Shown piece by piece: positions 24,916 to 33,687 of a stretch of DNA of 64,000 nt. Numbering within the stretch: the first letter of the stretch is position 1; every line of letters starts with the position of its first letter. The position numbers and the translations under genes were made by a program. The notes beneath the pieces were generated by a model. It was given only the letters and a program-made list of their open reading frames with translations. It was not told the origin of the DNA and ran no database searches. Origin of the DNA: JADJNW01 sp964517145 (GTDB lineage Bacteria; Bacteroidota; Bacteroidia; Chitinophagales; Saprospiraceae); assembly GCA_964517145.1 (NCBI GenBank), contig CAZFBN010000005.1, positions 1 through 64,000 of the forward strand, read 5' to 3'.

Positions 24916-25956
24916 TTACATTGCCGATGTAAATTGCTTCAAAAACCGGACATCATTTTCAAAGAAATAGCGAATATCACTAATATCGTACAAACGCAGT
25001 GCCTGCCGCTCGATGCCCATGCCAAAAGCAAAACCAGAATATTTTTCAGAGTCAATGCCACAGTTTTCGAGCACTTGCGGGTCCACCATGCCGCAGCCCA
25101 TGATTTCCAGCCAGCCGGTACCTTTTGAAAGACGATAATTGCGCTCATTGTCCATACCGATCCACACGTCCATCTCGGCGCTTGGCTCAGTGAAAGGGAA
25201 AAACGAGGGGCGCAGGCGAATTTTGGGTGCACCAAACATCTCTTGGGCAAAGTATAGAAGTGTCTGCTTCATATCCGCAAAGGACACGCCTTCGTCAATG
25301 TACAAGCCTTCCACCTGATGAAATTGCGCATGCGAACGCGCCGAAATGGTCTCGTTGCGATACACCCGCCCCGGTGCGATGATGCGAATGGGCGGTTTTT
25401 GCGTCATCATCACGCGCGCCTGCACGGGCGAGGTGTGCGTGCGCAGGAGCCACTCGCTGGAATCTTTCACATAAAAAGTATCTTGCATGTCACGCGCGGG
25501 GTGGTCTTCTGGCGTGTTCATCGCGGTAAAATTATACCAGTCGGTTTCAATTTCGGGTCCGTCGGCAACCACAAAACCAATGCGCTCAAAAATGTTGATG
25601 ATGCGATTCAAAGTAATCGCAATCGGATGGCGCGAACCCAGTGGCAGCGGCTCTCCCGGCGCAGTCAAGTCGAGATACAAGGCATCCGCGCTCTCCGCAG
25701 CGGCTTCGAGTTGTTCTTTTAACGCGTTGAACTTTTCTTCCGCAGTTTCTTTCGCTTTATTGATAAGCTGACCAAATTCTTTTTTCTGCTCGTTGGGCAC
25801 GGATTTGATTTCGCCCATGAGGGGTTTGATGATATTTTTGGTACCTAGGTAGCGGATGCGAAATTGCTCTAACTCCTCTACATTCAATGGATTAGATAAT
25901 TCAATTTCTTTGATAATGTTATAAATTTGATCAAAAACCGCAACGGAAGTGTTCAT
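24916..25956 (-). CDS. pheS: Phenylalanyl-tRNA synthetase alpha subunit
   Basis: Charges tRNA-Phe together with PheT, which is not in the window. The 346-residue protein has an N-terminal coiled coil with RIRYLGTKNIIKPLM, then the class II core: GSRHPIAITLNRII, VADGPEIETDWYNF, MNTPEDHPARDMQDTFYV, LLRTHTSPVQAR, PGRVYRNETISARSHAQFHQ, and the final GMGIERQALRLYDISDIRYF. The ATG at 25956 gives MNTSVAVFDQIYN; longer starts add residues not seen in the family. Confidence 0.97.
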   Translation of the reverse strand: MNTSVAVFDQIYNIIKEIELSNPLNVEELEQFRIRYLGTKNIIKPLMGEIKSVPNEQKKEFGQLINKAKETAEEKFNALKEQLEAAAESADALYLDLTAPGEPLPLGSRHPIAITLNRIINIFERIGFVVADGPEIETDWYNFTAMNTPEDHPARDMQDTFYVKDSSEWLLRTHTSPVQARVMMTQKPPIRIIAPGRVYRNETISARSHAQFHQVEGLYIDEGVSFADMKQTLLYFAQEMFGAPKIRLRPSFFPFTEPSAEMDVWIGMDNERNYRLSKGTGWLEIMGCGMVDPQVLENCGIDSEKYSGFAFGMGIERQALRLYDISDIRYFFENDVRFLKQFTSAM

Positions 25957-26064
25957 ACAATGGAAGTATTTAGCTTTTACAAAGCCCCAAAAATAAGCTT
26001 TTTTAAAATACAAGCTTTGCCTTTTTACCGAAACCAATTCAACTGTTAAAATAGTTCGCCTCGG

Positions 26065-26751
26065 TTAAATAAAGTTTCGGCTTTGAAATGCCGATTTGCG
26101 ACGAGCGCCAAATCTGGTGCGATAATAAACCCCGGCAACCACCCCAAAAACAAAGCCACCAATATGCGCCCACCATGCAACACCCTCCGATTGAGCCGTT
26201 TCTACATTCAAAGCAGCGGTACCGCTTGCCCATTGTTGCCAAATCCAAAACCCGAGGAATAAGAATGCCGGTACGCGGAAGGTGAAAAGGAAAAATAGCA
26301 TTTTGATACGCGATGCCGGAAACATGACCAAATATGCGCCCATGACTGCCGAGATAGCGCCGCTGGCACCCACTGTTGGCACCGGGCTATATACATTAAA
26401 ATAAATATGCGCCGCATGCGCTGCCAAGCCGCCTAAAATATAAAATACAAAAAAACGCATATTGCCAATTACCGCCTCGATATTATCTGCAAATACCCAG
26501 AGAAACAGCATGTTACCAATCAAGTGCATCCAGCCACCATGCAAAAACATACTGGTGAAAAGTGTATATAAATCTTGCCCATTCACTGTTTCTACCGGAA
26601 TAGAGCCATATTGTAAAATAAAGGCTTCCAATTGTGCAGGCGGCATATTCACCTCCCAAAAAAACACAATCACATTGAGTGCTATGAAAAGATAGCTGAC
26701 AAACGGGTAGTGACCGCCGCGCACCTGATCGTCGCCAATAGGAAAAAGCAT
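26065..26751 (-). CDS. Rhomboid family intramembrane serine protease
   Basis: The 228-residue protein has about six membrane helices, the HGGWMHLIGNMLFLWVFADN segment after helix 1, the catalytic Ser in GASGAISAVMG (S130) and the catalytic His in AWWAHIGGFVFG (H196). It should cleave membrane proteins within the bilayer. The substrate is unknown. The start at 26751 gives MLFPIGDDQVRGG, a typical short cytoplasmic leader for this group. Confidence 0.95.
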   Translation of the reverse strand: MLFPIGDDQVRGGHYPFVSYLFIALNVIVFFWEVNMPPAQLEAFILQYGSIPVETVNGQDLYTLFTSMFLHGGWMHLIGNMLFLWVFADNIEAVIGNMRFFVFYILGGLAAHAAHIYFNVYSPVPTVGASGAISAVMGAYLVMFPASRIKMLFFLFTFRVPAFLFLGFWIWQQWASGTAALNVETAQSEGVAWWAHIGGFVFGVVAGVYYRTRFGARRKSAFQSRNFI

Positions 26752-27103
26752 TTTCTTTAAGTTTGAAAGTTCAATAGTTCAATGGTTTAAAGCCAACGTC
26801 CTTAGTTCAAATTCATTTGCGTCTTTTGAACACTTGAATCGTAAAACTTTGAAACCAATATCCTTGTCAGCAATATAACGCAAGAAACTGGCAGGAGTAG
26901 AACCTTTTTCGATAAAAAATAAATTTTTCCATTTCGAGGGGTATCAAAAACTCGACACAGAAGCTTGGTATTGCTTTTTAGCACACTACACAATTTTAAC
27001 AAAATGAAATACCTTCGATTCATTTATTTTATAATATCTTGCAGGCTGTTTGAATTAATGTTGACGACCTAATTAATCACAATTTTAACCCCGACCATCA
27101 TTT
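26752..27103. other. Intergenic region between rhomboid and deoC
   Basis: About 350 bases between divergent genes. AGTTCAAT repeats at 26759-26790 belong to the simple-repeat class of this genome. No gene or clear promoter pair is seen; a TTATAATATCTTG stretch near 27030 resembles a -7 region loosely. Confidence 0.4.
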
Positions 27104-27754
27104 ATGAATCTGGCGAATTTTATTGACCATACAATCTTAAAGGCAGATTGTACTGTGGAGGACATTAAGCGAGTTTGTGCCGACGCCATTCAATATCAAT
27201 TTGCGGCAGTGTGCATTCCTCCATTTTACGTAAGTCAGGCGGCTGATTTTTTGCAGGATACCCAACTAAAAGTAAAAATTGCAACTGTAATAGGGTTTCC
27301 GATGGGGTACTCTTACACCCCCGCAAAAGTGGAAGAAATAAAACGTGCGATTGATGACGGTGCCTCCGAAGTGGATGCGGTTATTAATCTCTGCGCGGTA
27401 AAAATGGGCAACTGGAGCTACGTGCGCAATGACATTGACAGCATGGTGACGGCGGCGCACCTCAAGGGTAAAACGATCAAAATTATTTTAGAAACGGGCT
27501 TGCTCACAGACGATGAATTGCAGCGTTTAACGGAAATTTGTTTGGAAATCAAGCCTGATTTTGTCAAAACTTCTACCGGTTTCAATGGGGAAGGCGCTAC
27601 GGTACATGTGGTGAGCACTTTGAAAAATTTGTTGCACGATCAAATCAAAATCAAGGCTTCCGGTGGCATTCGCACACGCGAAGACGCCATTCGCCTCATC
27701 GAGGCAGGTGCCAAGCGCATTGGCAGCTCGGCAGGTGTCAATTTAATAAAATAA
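27104..27754 (+). CDS. deoC: Deoxyribose-phosphate aldolase
   Basis: Splits 2-deoxyribose-5-phosphate into glyceraldehyde-3-phosphate and acetaldehyde in nucleoside breakdown. The 216-residue TIM barrel has IDHTILKADCT at the start, the GFPMGYS loop, ASEVDAVINL with the catalytic Asp region, the Schiff-base Lys in DFVKTSTGFNGEGAT, and the second Lys in IKIKASGGIRTREDA. Length is standard. Other deoxynucleoside genes are absent nearby. Confidence 0.96.
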   Translation: MNLANFIDHTILKADCTVEDIKRVCADAIQYQFAAVCIPPFYVSQAADFLQDTQLKVKIATVIGFPMGYSYTPAKVEEIKRAIDDGASEVDAVINLCAVKMGNWSYVRNDIDSMVTAAHLKGKTIKIILETGLLTDDELQRLTEICLEIKPDFVKTSTGFNGEGATVHVVSTLKNLLHDQIKIKASGGIRTREDAIRLIEAGAKRIGSSAGVNLIK

Positions 27755-27788
27755 AAATCAACCCCTTTTTCACATTTCACATTTCAAA

Positions 27789-27835
27789 TTAAAAAAAACA
27801 CCCCTCTGATTTCAATTAAAATTGAACCAGAGAGG
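27789..27835 (-). terminator. Rho-independent terminator of the sigma-factor unit
   Basis: CCCCTCTGATTTCAATT (27801-27817) pairs with AATTGAACCAGAGAGG (27820-27835) with a small bulge. On the minus strand it is followed by TGTTTTTTTTAAT. It lies 28 bases after the sigma-factor stop. Confidence 0.8.
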
Positions 27836-27862
27836 CATTATTGTGTAAACATTTTTTGAGTT

Positions 27863-28525
27863 CTACGCTAAACTCTCTTTTTTAGTTCTTCTAGTAGAGA
27901 AGTCGAAATAGTTGCTATATCCGGGTTTTTGTAGCAGTTCATAGAGCAATTCTTTGGCTCTGAAAAGTTGCGCTTTCACGGTGCCTAGTGGCAATTCCAT
28001 TTCTTCCGCAATTTCATCATAGCTCAATTCTTCAAAATAGCGCATTTCAATCATCAATCGATACTTGCGATCCAATTCGGTCAAGGCACGCCGCATCAAA
28101 TCGAGTCGCTGATTGCGAATGAATTGTTCTTCCGGGTTGCGCGCTCTGTCGCGCAGCTTATCCCCAAATTCAATCTCATGTTCAGCCTCCGAAGATTCAT
28201 CCAACGACATCAAATTCAGCCGCTTCCGCCGAATGTGGTCTATGCAATTATTGATGGCAATTTTAAACAACCAGGTGCTAAACGCGTGGCGCGGCACATA
28301 GCTGATTAAGTTGCAAAACGCCTTGCCAAAGGCTTCCATCGTCAGGTCAGTGGCATCTTCATCATTGCGCACCATGCGAAACATGGTGTGATACACCGAC
28401 TGTTGGTAGCGATTCAACAAAGAGGCATACGCCTGTTGGTTGCCTCGTACTGCCTGCTGCACCAGTTCGTAATCTTCATACGCCCGATGTGTCAAGCAAA
28501 AAGCGGGAGGGGTTACTGCTTCCAT
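27863..28525 (-). CDS. ECF-type RNA polymerase sigma factor
   Basis: The 220-residue protein has sigma region 2 (YHTMFRMVRNDEDATDLTME ... FSTWLFKIAINNCIDHIRRKR) and region 4 (LDRKYRLMIEMRYFEELSYD ... IAEEMELPLGTVKAQLFRAK). No anti-sigma gene lies next to it. Its start overlaps the end of the upstream glycosyltransferase gene by 13 bases, so the two are translationally coupled. The linker is acidic (EASSEAEHEIEF-like), and the C-terminal tail is basic. What it controls cannot be read from this window. Confidence 0.92.
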   Translation of the reverse strand: MEAVTPPAFCLTHRAYEDYELVQQAVRGNQQAYASLLNRYQQSVYHTMFRMVRNDEDATDLTMEAFGKAFCNLISYVPRHAFSTWLFKIAINNCIDHIRRKRLNLMSLDESSEAEHEIEFGDKLRDRARNPEEQFIRNQRLDLMRRALTELDRKYRLMIEMRYFEELSYDEIAEEMELPLGTVKAQLFRAKELLYELLQKPGYSNYFDFSTRRTKKESLA

Positions 28526-29619
28526 ATGTCCTTTCTACCGATTAGTAGCGCAGGTGCGAATACCAGGTAGTACAGGACATAGGCAGCGTCGAGCAGCGGA
28601 ATCCACCGCCAAAGCTCCAACGCTTGCAATTTTTTGAGCACGTTGTAATATATCCATGAGACTACTGCCATTCTCACCAACACTGTGATGAATATTGGGA
28701 TTACAAATGTACCGCCCAACAACAAGGAAATCGCCAACAGATAGTGTAGTGCATGACTCAGCGACAATGCACCCAACCACACCTGATGCTTACCCTGATA
28801 GCTGGTAGCGGTGCTTAGATGTCGGGATTTCTGGTGGTAGTAGCCTCTCCAGGTTCTTTTAGGTTCTGACAACACAAAAGCGTCTGGATGTATAACAATT
28901 TGAACATTTGCGTATTGAGCCGCTTCGTTTACAAAGAGATCATCATCTCCCGAAGCGATGTTTTGGTGCTTTTTGAAGCCTTCGGTTTTGGAAAAAACGG
29001 ATTTGGTATAGATTAGATTTCTGCCTACGCCCATATACGGCAAACCCATCAGCGCAAACGACATATACTGAATAGCCGTATAAATGGTCTCAAAGCGAAT
29101 GAAAAGGTTTAAGATTCCTCTGTGTGTTTGATAAGGGCTATAGCCAAGCCCTACTTCTACGCGCTGCCGTAGCGCCCCTTGCATAAATCGAAGCCAATTG
29201 GGACTGGCAGGCTGACAATCTGCATCACTCAACGCTAAAATGTCGTGGCGTGCAGCTTCAATACCAAAGGTTAGTGCAGTTTTCTTACCTGGCAGCTTTT
29301 GACTGCTGTTGCAATTAACCAGGCGCAAATTGGCATATTTTTTTTGAAAATTCAAGACCACCTCCGTCGTTGCATCTGTAGAATGGTCATTTATGACGAT
29401 TATTTCAAACGAACGGTAGTTTTGATTTAGGAAATGGATTAAATTTTTTTTTAAATTTTCTGCTTCGTTCCTTGCGCAGATGATGACTGAGACGGGTGGC
29501 TGCTCTTCCCCGCTGAAAGGTGGAGGTTTGTACAACGCCAATTTTGAAAAAATAAAAAGCCAATAAAACAACTGAACCAGGCTGGCAGCAACGAAGAGAT
29601 AAAAAATAAAAGGTATCAT
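28513..29619 (-). CDS. Membrane-anchored family 2 glycosyltransferase
   Basis: The 368-residue protein has an N-terminal membrane helix (IPFIFYLFVAASLVQLFYW), a GT-A domain with PVSVIICARNEAENL, IIVINDHSTDAT, the DADCQPASP metal site (DxD-like) and NIASGDDDLFVNEAA, then a QKSRHLSTA helix (Q/RxxRW-like, here KSRHL) and three C-terminal membrane helices. This is the layout of processive-type GT2 enzymes that make surface polysaccharides or lipids. The end overlaps the sigma gene, and the pair likely share a transcript. Confidence 0.9.
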   Translation of the reverse strand: MIPFIFYLFVAASLVQLFYWLFIFSKLALYKPPPFSGEEQPPVSVIICARNEAENLKKNLIHFLNQNYRSFEIIVINDHSTDATTEVVLNFQKKYANLRLVNCNSSQKLPGKKTALTFGIEAARHDILALSDADCQPASPNWLRFMQGALRQRVEVGLGYSPYQTHRGILNLFIRFETIYTAIQYMSFALMGLPYMGVGRNLIYTKSVFSKTEGFKKHQNIASGDDDLFVNEAAQYANVQIVIHPDAFVLSEPKRTWRGYYHQKSRHLSTATSYQGKHQVWLGALSLSHALHYLLAISLLLGGTFVIPIFITVLVRMAVVSWIYYNVLKKLQALELWRWIPLLDAAYVLYYLVFAPALLIGRKDIWKQ

Positions 29620-29623
29620 GTTG

Positions 29624-30136
29624 TTAGGCTTTCACCGGTGCTCTCTGCTTAAACGTCAAATCCAGCATGCGCAAGCGGCGCTTTTTACCAAATTTGGTAA
29701 TTTTATTTTTAAAAATTTTCGGGAGAATCCAACCCGTCAGCCAGGAAGTGCCCGTCACAACGGCGTCCGACCAAAGGTAATGCGTGTCGGGGTTATTGTC
29801 GGTGAGGGTTCCAATCAGCGCATTTGCCGACCAGCCGGCACCAAAAGTGTACAGGGAAGTGCGCGCTGCCTTGCTCCAACCCTTCGGGCGACGAAAAGCT
29901 TCAATACTATCGAGCGGTACGTAGCGGTCAGGCAGCACAATCCAATTCCGTTCAATGTCCAAATCTTCGATCACGCCGCGATACCAGACTTCATCATTTT
30001 TCAATTTATAATTGATTTCCTCACCAATGTACATTTTTTTGGTCTTTGGGCTTCCATATTTTTCAATCTGCAACACCTTTTGCGCATTGGCAAACCAGCA
30101 TGAACCCAACAAAAGCAGTAAAGCGAGCATTCGCAT
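29624..30136 (-). CDS. Exported protein of unknown function (170 aa)
   Basis: From the ATG at 30136 the product begins MRMLALLLLLGSCWFANAQK, a signal peptide with cleavage near NAQ. The mature protein reads VLQIEKYGSPKTKKMYIGEE, then a WYRGVIEDLDIERNWIVL part that resembles a small beta-barrel (SH3-like) fold, a hydrophobic SLYTFGAGWSANALIG segment, and a very basic tail. I do not recognise the family. Longer starts would overlap rnpA and read a poor leader. It ends 4 bases before the glycosyltransferase start region, so an rnpA-to-sigma operon is possible. Confidence 0.75.
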   Translation of the reverse strand: MRMLALLLLLGSCWFANAQKVLQIEKYGSPKTKKMYIGEEINYKLKNDEVWYRGVIEDLDIERNWIVLPDRYVPLDSIEAFRRPKGWSKAARTSLYTFGAGWSANALIGTLTDNNPDTHYLWSDAVVTGTSWLTGWILPKIFKNKITKFGKKRRLRMLDLTFKQRAPVKA

Positions 30137-30207
30137 AAAAACGATTTTAAAATGAAACGTCTGGTACTTGGCATCGGTTCTTCGATGTCGTCTATTGCAA
30201 GGAGCTT

Positions 30208-30615
30208 TCAGGGCACGCGTTGGTTGTCCGACCGCCATTTTTTTATAAATCGACGCAGCATTTGTTGCATAGCCGCTTCAATGTCTTTGAAAGGCAATTC
30301 TTCCTGACCGGTATAAATGACCAAAAAAGCCAACTGATGCGGCGCTTCTTTCATTGCCTCGTACAAACGGTGTTTGTTCAGCCGATAGGCTTCTCGCACC
30401 AAACGCCGAATTCGATTGCGCTGTACCGCTTTTTTTAATTTTTTTTTGGGCACTGCCAATGCAAATTGCACCGGAAACGCACTTTGTCGCGCTTCCTGCA
30501 CCGTCCATACGAGCCGCAGCGGATACTGCGCAAAAGATTGTCCATGCTTGAACAACTGTTCAATCACAGTGCGGCTTTTGAGGCGCTCGGCGCGTTTGAA
30601 GGTAAAATCAGGCAT
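30208..30615 (-). CDS. rnpA: Ribonuclease P protein component
   Basis: Protein subunit of RNase P, which trims tRNA 5' ends. The 135-residue protein starts MPDFTFKRAERLKSRTVIEQ and has the central VQRNRIRRLVREAYRLNK motif (RNR box) and the surrounding helix-strand pattern (FALAVPKKKLKKA, LAFLVIYTGQEEL). The rpmH gene usually just upstream is not present here. The ATG at 30615 is used; longer reading would add a leader without family support. Confidence 0.93.
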   Translation of the reverse strand: MPDFTFKRAERLKSRTVIEQLFKHGQSFAQYPLRLVWTVQEARQSAFPVQFALAVPKKKLKKAVQRNRIRRLVREAYRLNKHRLYEAMKEAPHQLAFLVIYTGQEELPFKDIEAAMQQMLRRFIKKWRSDNQRVP

Positions 30616-30666
30616 CACAATAAATCGAAGTTCTTCTTTTTTAAAATGAAAAAATGAATCTTTTTG

Positions 30667-30700
30667 CAAACGTACAGTCGCAAAAGCAAGTTTACTCAAA
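30667..30700 (-). promoter_or_regulatory. Bacteroidota promoter for rnpA
   Basis: On the minus strand TTTG (30700-30697) is followed after 22 bases by TACGTTTG (30674-30667), fitting TAnnTTTG. The expected start is about 45 bases before the rnpA ATG. Confidence 0.6.
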
Positions 30701-30910
30701 AAATACTGCTTCCGATTAAAATATCACCATTTTCAAAAAATAAAGAAATTTCCACTTTTTACAATAATTTGATTATCAACACGGATCACCGCTCGTCAGC
30801 TCACTTTTAAAATGGAATAAATCATTTTCAGAAAGTTTTTTTACTTATAAAAATCCCAATTGTAGGGGAAATATCGTTTCTTGTTCGTTGTATAACAAAA
30901 TTTTTGAAAC

Positions 30911-31222
30911 ATGACGTTCAACGAAATAAGTGAAAAGGTGAAAAGCCAGGCGCATCGCGCACCACAGTTAGGCAAAACATTGAAATTGGTTTTAGGAGGC
31001 GAGGAAGAGGTGATTCACGTGGACATGACGAGCACGCCAGCCATTGTCACCAACGACAATAAAGACGCTGATTGTACTATCATTACCAACATCGAAACAC
31101 TGGAGGCGCTGCGCAGCGGCAGCCTGAACCCAATGATGGCGGTGATGAGCGGCAAAATCAAAATAAAAGGCGACATGGGCGTAGCCATGCAGCTACAATC
31201 TTTGCTTTCGGGCGCTATGTGA
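30911..31222 (+). CDS. SCP2 sterol-binding domain protein
   Basis: The 103-residue protein is a single SCP2 domain: GKTLKLVLGGEEEVIHVDM, DADCTIITNIETLEALRSGS and the conserved C-terminal MMAVMSGKIKIKGDMGVAMQLQSL. SCP2 domains bind lipids in a hydrophobic tunnel. It is short and stands alone with no acyl-CoA gene beside it, so the ligand is unknown. Confidence 0.92.
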   Translation: MTFNEISEKVKSQAHRAPQLGKTLKLVLGGEEEVIHVDMTSTPAIVTNDNKDADCTIITNIETLEALRSGSLNPMMAVMSGKIKIKGDMGVAMQLQSLLSGAM

Positions 31223-31235
31223 AAAAGTGGAAGCT

Positions 31236-31288
31236 TGGAATGTTGGAATAATGAAATTCCACTTCAATGCTCCGACATTCCATTTTCC
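31236..31288. terminator. Hairpin between convergent SCP2 and moaE genes
   Basis: TGGAATGTTGGA (31236-31247) pairs with TCCGACATTCCA (31271-31282) with one wobble, then TTTT. The loop is 23 bases and contains GGAAT/ATTCC. The arms look like the GGAATGTTGGAA simple-repeat type, so the terminator may have arisen from repeat DNA. Confidence 0.55.
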
Positions 31289-31292
31289 CAAT

Positions 31293-31709
31293 TTAAGGAT
31301 GCGCACCGACCCACACTTCGCCATCCTCAAAAATTTCTTTTTTCCAAATCGGCACCGTTTGTTTTAAGGTATCAATGATCCACTGGCAGGCGGCAAAAGC
31401 ATCCGCGCGGTGAGGGGTAGAAACAGCAATCACTACCGCAGCTTCGCCCACGGTCAAGATGCCCACCCGATGATGAATCGCAACACCTAAGAGCTGCCAC
31501 TTCTTGCAAGCTTGGTCAGCAATTTTCCGCATTTCGGAAATCGCCATAGGCGCATAGGCTTCGTACTCAAGGCGTGTCACGCGCTTTGCCTGCGTGTGGT
31601 CGCGCACCGTTCCAATAAAAATATTGATTGCACCGGCACCAGCACTGGCTACAAAATCAATACATGGTTGGGCAGAAAGGACGTTTTCCGTCAGCTGAAT
31701 ATCTATCAT
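31293..31709 (-). CDS. moaE: Molybdopterin synthase catalytic subunit MoaE
   Basis: Adds sulfur from MoaD thiocarboxylate to precursor Z. The 138-residue protein has INIFIGTVRDHTQ, RLEYEAYAPMAISEMRKIAD, IHHRVGILTVGEAAVVIAVS, PHRADAFAACQWIIDTLKQ and the active Lys region VPIWKKEIFEDGEVWVG. The ATG at 31709 gives MIDIQLTENVLS. It follows moaD by 28 bases. Other cofactor genes (moaA, moaC) are not in the window. Confidence 0.95.
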   Translation of the reverse strand: MIDIQLTENVLSAQPCIDFVASAGAGAINIFIGTVRDHTQAKRVTRLEYEAYAPMAISEMRKIADQACKKWQLLGVAIHHRVGILTVGEAAVVIAVSTPHRADAFAACQWIIDTLKQTVPIWKKEIFEDGEVWVGAHP

Positions 31710-31737
31710 GTTTTTATTTAGCTTATTATGATAAAAA

Positions 31738-31980
31738 TCATCCGCCACTGACCGGTGGGATGAGCACTACTTCATCGCCGGGTTGGATGGACAAATCTTC
31801 GGCGGCGTATTCGCCATTTACAGCAATTGCCAGTGAATTCAAGCGTTCCAGCGCTGGGTAGCGCTCAAAAAGGGCTTTTTTTAGCAGCAGCGTGGTTGTG
31901 GCATCCGTCACCTCGAAATGAAGGGCAGCACTACCGACGATTTCTTTTGTGATTCCAAAAGGCAAAATTTTAATTTGCAT
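31738..31980 (-). CDS. moaD: Molybdopterin synthase sulfur carrier subunit MoaD
   Basis: The 80-residue ubiquitin-fold protein ends in the diagnostic diglycine (EVVLIPPVSGG), which is thiocarboxylated to carry sulfur to MoaE. LAIAVNGEYAAEDLSIQPGD precedes it, as in the family. Length is standard. The pair moaD-moaE forms a short minus-strand unit. Confidence 0.95.
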   Translation of the reverse strand: MQIKILPFGITKEIVGSAALHFEVTDATTTLLLKKALFERYPALERLNSLAIAVNGEYAAEDLSIQPGDEVVLIPPVSGG

Positions 31981-32442
31981 AGAAAAGTTTTTACAAACAA
32001 AAAAAAGGGAATTTAAACAATCATCCTACCTGCACAAAACACTTTTTCGACCAAAAAGTCGAATTTTTTTCAATTTTGAATTGCCAAATTTTTTTTCGTA
32101 AAAGCAAAGTTAAGCTAACAAATTTGAATTCAAACAGCTTGTTAACCAAGAAAAACCTCCTTAACATATCATTTCACGGAACTCTTTACATTCAAATTAT
32201 TAAGAAAAAATAAAAATGTGGATAACTTTTATTCAATAAAGGTTGACAACAAAGAATTTAACACATATCTTTGACAAACATTAATAAAAAGAGAAGCTCC
32301 TTATTAAACCTGTCCCTGTTTTAACTAAAGGATTTGCATGAATAAACCTTTACATTAAATCCATTTACTAAAATATTAAAACCTTTATTCAAAAAAATTG
32401 AAGCGCAAGCTTCGACGACTATTTTTTCACTAAATTTTTTTG
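31981..32442. other. AT-rich divergent intergenic region
   Basis: About 460 bases between moaD and the lytic transglycosylase gene. It has a complete plus-strand promoter (listed) and no gene. Short GACCAAAAAGTCGAA inverted repeats lie around 32049-32064. The 160-base leader after the promoter is AT-rich without an obvious riboswitch. Confidence 0.5.
32243..32273 (+). promoter_or_regulatory. Complete Bacteroidota promoter for the transglycosylase gene
   Basis: TTG at 32243-32245, 20 bases, then TATCTTTG at 32266-32273. Transcription would begin near 32280, giving a leader of about 160 bases before the ATG at 32443. Confidence 0.75.
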
Positions 32443-33585
32443 ATGAATTTCCCATGGACACTCGTTGCCGTTGTGGTAGCCCTGAACCTATCGGCAACAA
32501 ACAACACGACCGCGCGACCCCTCAGCGCATCGGTAGAAGATCCACTGAACCGATGGAACAATTACACGGAAAGTGTAATTGAAGAGCGGATGGAGCGCAT
32601 TACGCTTCCTTTTGAAGCCAAATACACCGCTAAAGTGCGTACGTACATTAAGGACTATTTAGTAACTGGTTACCGACAGACGGAAGAGATGCTTGGACGG
32701 ACTGTCATGTACTTCCCGATCTTTGAACACTACCTGACGATTTACAAGTTGCCCAAGGAGTTGATGTATCTTGCAATTGTAGAATCAGCCTTGGATCCCA
32801 CTGCAAAATCTCCCGTTGGCGCTGCCGGATTGTGGCAATTGATGCCGCACACCGCCCGCCAATATGGCTTGAGAGTGGATGGCTCGGTGGATGAACGCCT
32901 CGACCCTTACCGCTCAACCGAAGCAGCCGTGCGCCTTTTGTCAGATTTGTACAATATATACCGCGACTGGCGTTTGGTAATGGTTGCCTACAATTGTGGA
33001 AACGGTAAATTGGATCAGGTGATGCAATCGGTGCGTTCAAAAGATTACTGGGAACTGGAAAATTACTTACCCGCGCAAACGCGCCATTATGTGCCTGCTT
33101 ACATCGCGGCTGCATACATTGTGCAGTACCAGCACCACCACGAATTAAAGCCGACTTATCCTGCTTTGAATCTACGGGAAACCCGCGTACTGAAAGTGTA
33201 TCATGCGCTGAGTTTTCAGGAAATTGCTTCTGCATGTAATATTTCACCTACGATTATTGCAACTTTAAATCCAGGCTATCGCTTGCGGTCGGTTCCAAAA
33301 AATCCGAAAGGTCAGTTTTTGATCTTGCCTGCAAGTTCCGTATCGAGTTTCAAGGAATTTTTAGCTGGTAAAACCGGCGCCAAACCAGCATTGGTAGCGC
33401 CTGCCAACAAGGTGAAAAGCTCTTACGTCGTTGCAAAAGGGGATAAATTGGAAACACTTGCAGGGCTGTTTAAATGCAGTGTGCAGGACATTATGAAATG
33501 GAATGGATTATCCGAGCCAGAAGTGTTTGTGAATCAAGAATTGATTGTTTACCTTCCAAGTGGTACAGTAACAAAACGAGCATAA
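32443..33585 (+). CDS. LysM-containing lytic transglycosylase (MltD-like)
   Basis: Cleaves peptidoglycan glycan strands. The 380-residue protein has a signal segment (MNFPWTLVAVVVALNLSA), an SLT domain with the catalytic Glu in LAIVESALDPTAKSPVGAAG (E114), then GLWQLMPHTARQYGL and VMVAYNCGNGKLDQVMQ. It ends with two LysM-like cell-wall-binding parts (about 246-300 and 327-375, YVVAKGDKLETLAGLFKCSV). The ATG at 32443 is preferred to the adjacent TTG. Single gene with its own promoter and terminator. Confidence 0.93.
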   Translation: MNFPWTLVAVVVALNLSATNNTTARPLSASVEDPLNRWNNYTESVIEERMERITLPFEAKYTAKVRTYIKDYLVTGYRQTEEMLGRTVMYFPIFEHYLTIYKLPKELMYLAIVESALDPTAKSPVGAAGLWQLMPHTARQYGLRVDGSVDERLDPYRSTEAAVRLLSDLYNIYRDWRLVMVAYNCGNGKLDQVMQSVRSKDYWELENYLPAQTRHYVPAYIAAAYIVQYQHHHELKPTYPALNLRETRVLKVYHALSFQEIASACNISPTIIATLNPGYRLRSVPKNPKGQFLILPASSVSSFKEFLAGKTGAKPALVAPANKVKSSYVVAKGDKLETLAGLFKCSVQDIMKWNGLSEPEVFVNQELIVYLPSGTVTKRA

Positions 33586-33606
33586 TACGTTTACATGAAT
33601 CCAGAA

Positions 33607-33652
33607 AAAACGTCGCGCAGGCATCAGGGTTGCTGGCGCGGCGTTTTTATTT
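33607..33652. terminator. Terminator between convergent transglycosylase and helicase genes
   Basis: AACGTCGCGCAG (33609-33620) pairs with CTGGCGCGGCGTT (33633-33645) with one bulge, followed by TTTTTATTTT on the plus strand and, in reverse, TTTTTTCTGG. Confidence 0.8.
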
Positions 33653-33687
33653 TCAGCCTTTTAAAAAATCAGCGCCCCATCTGTACC

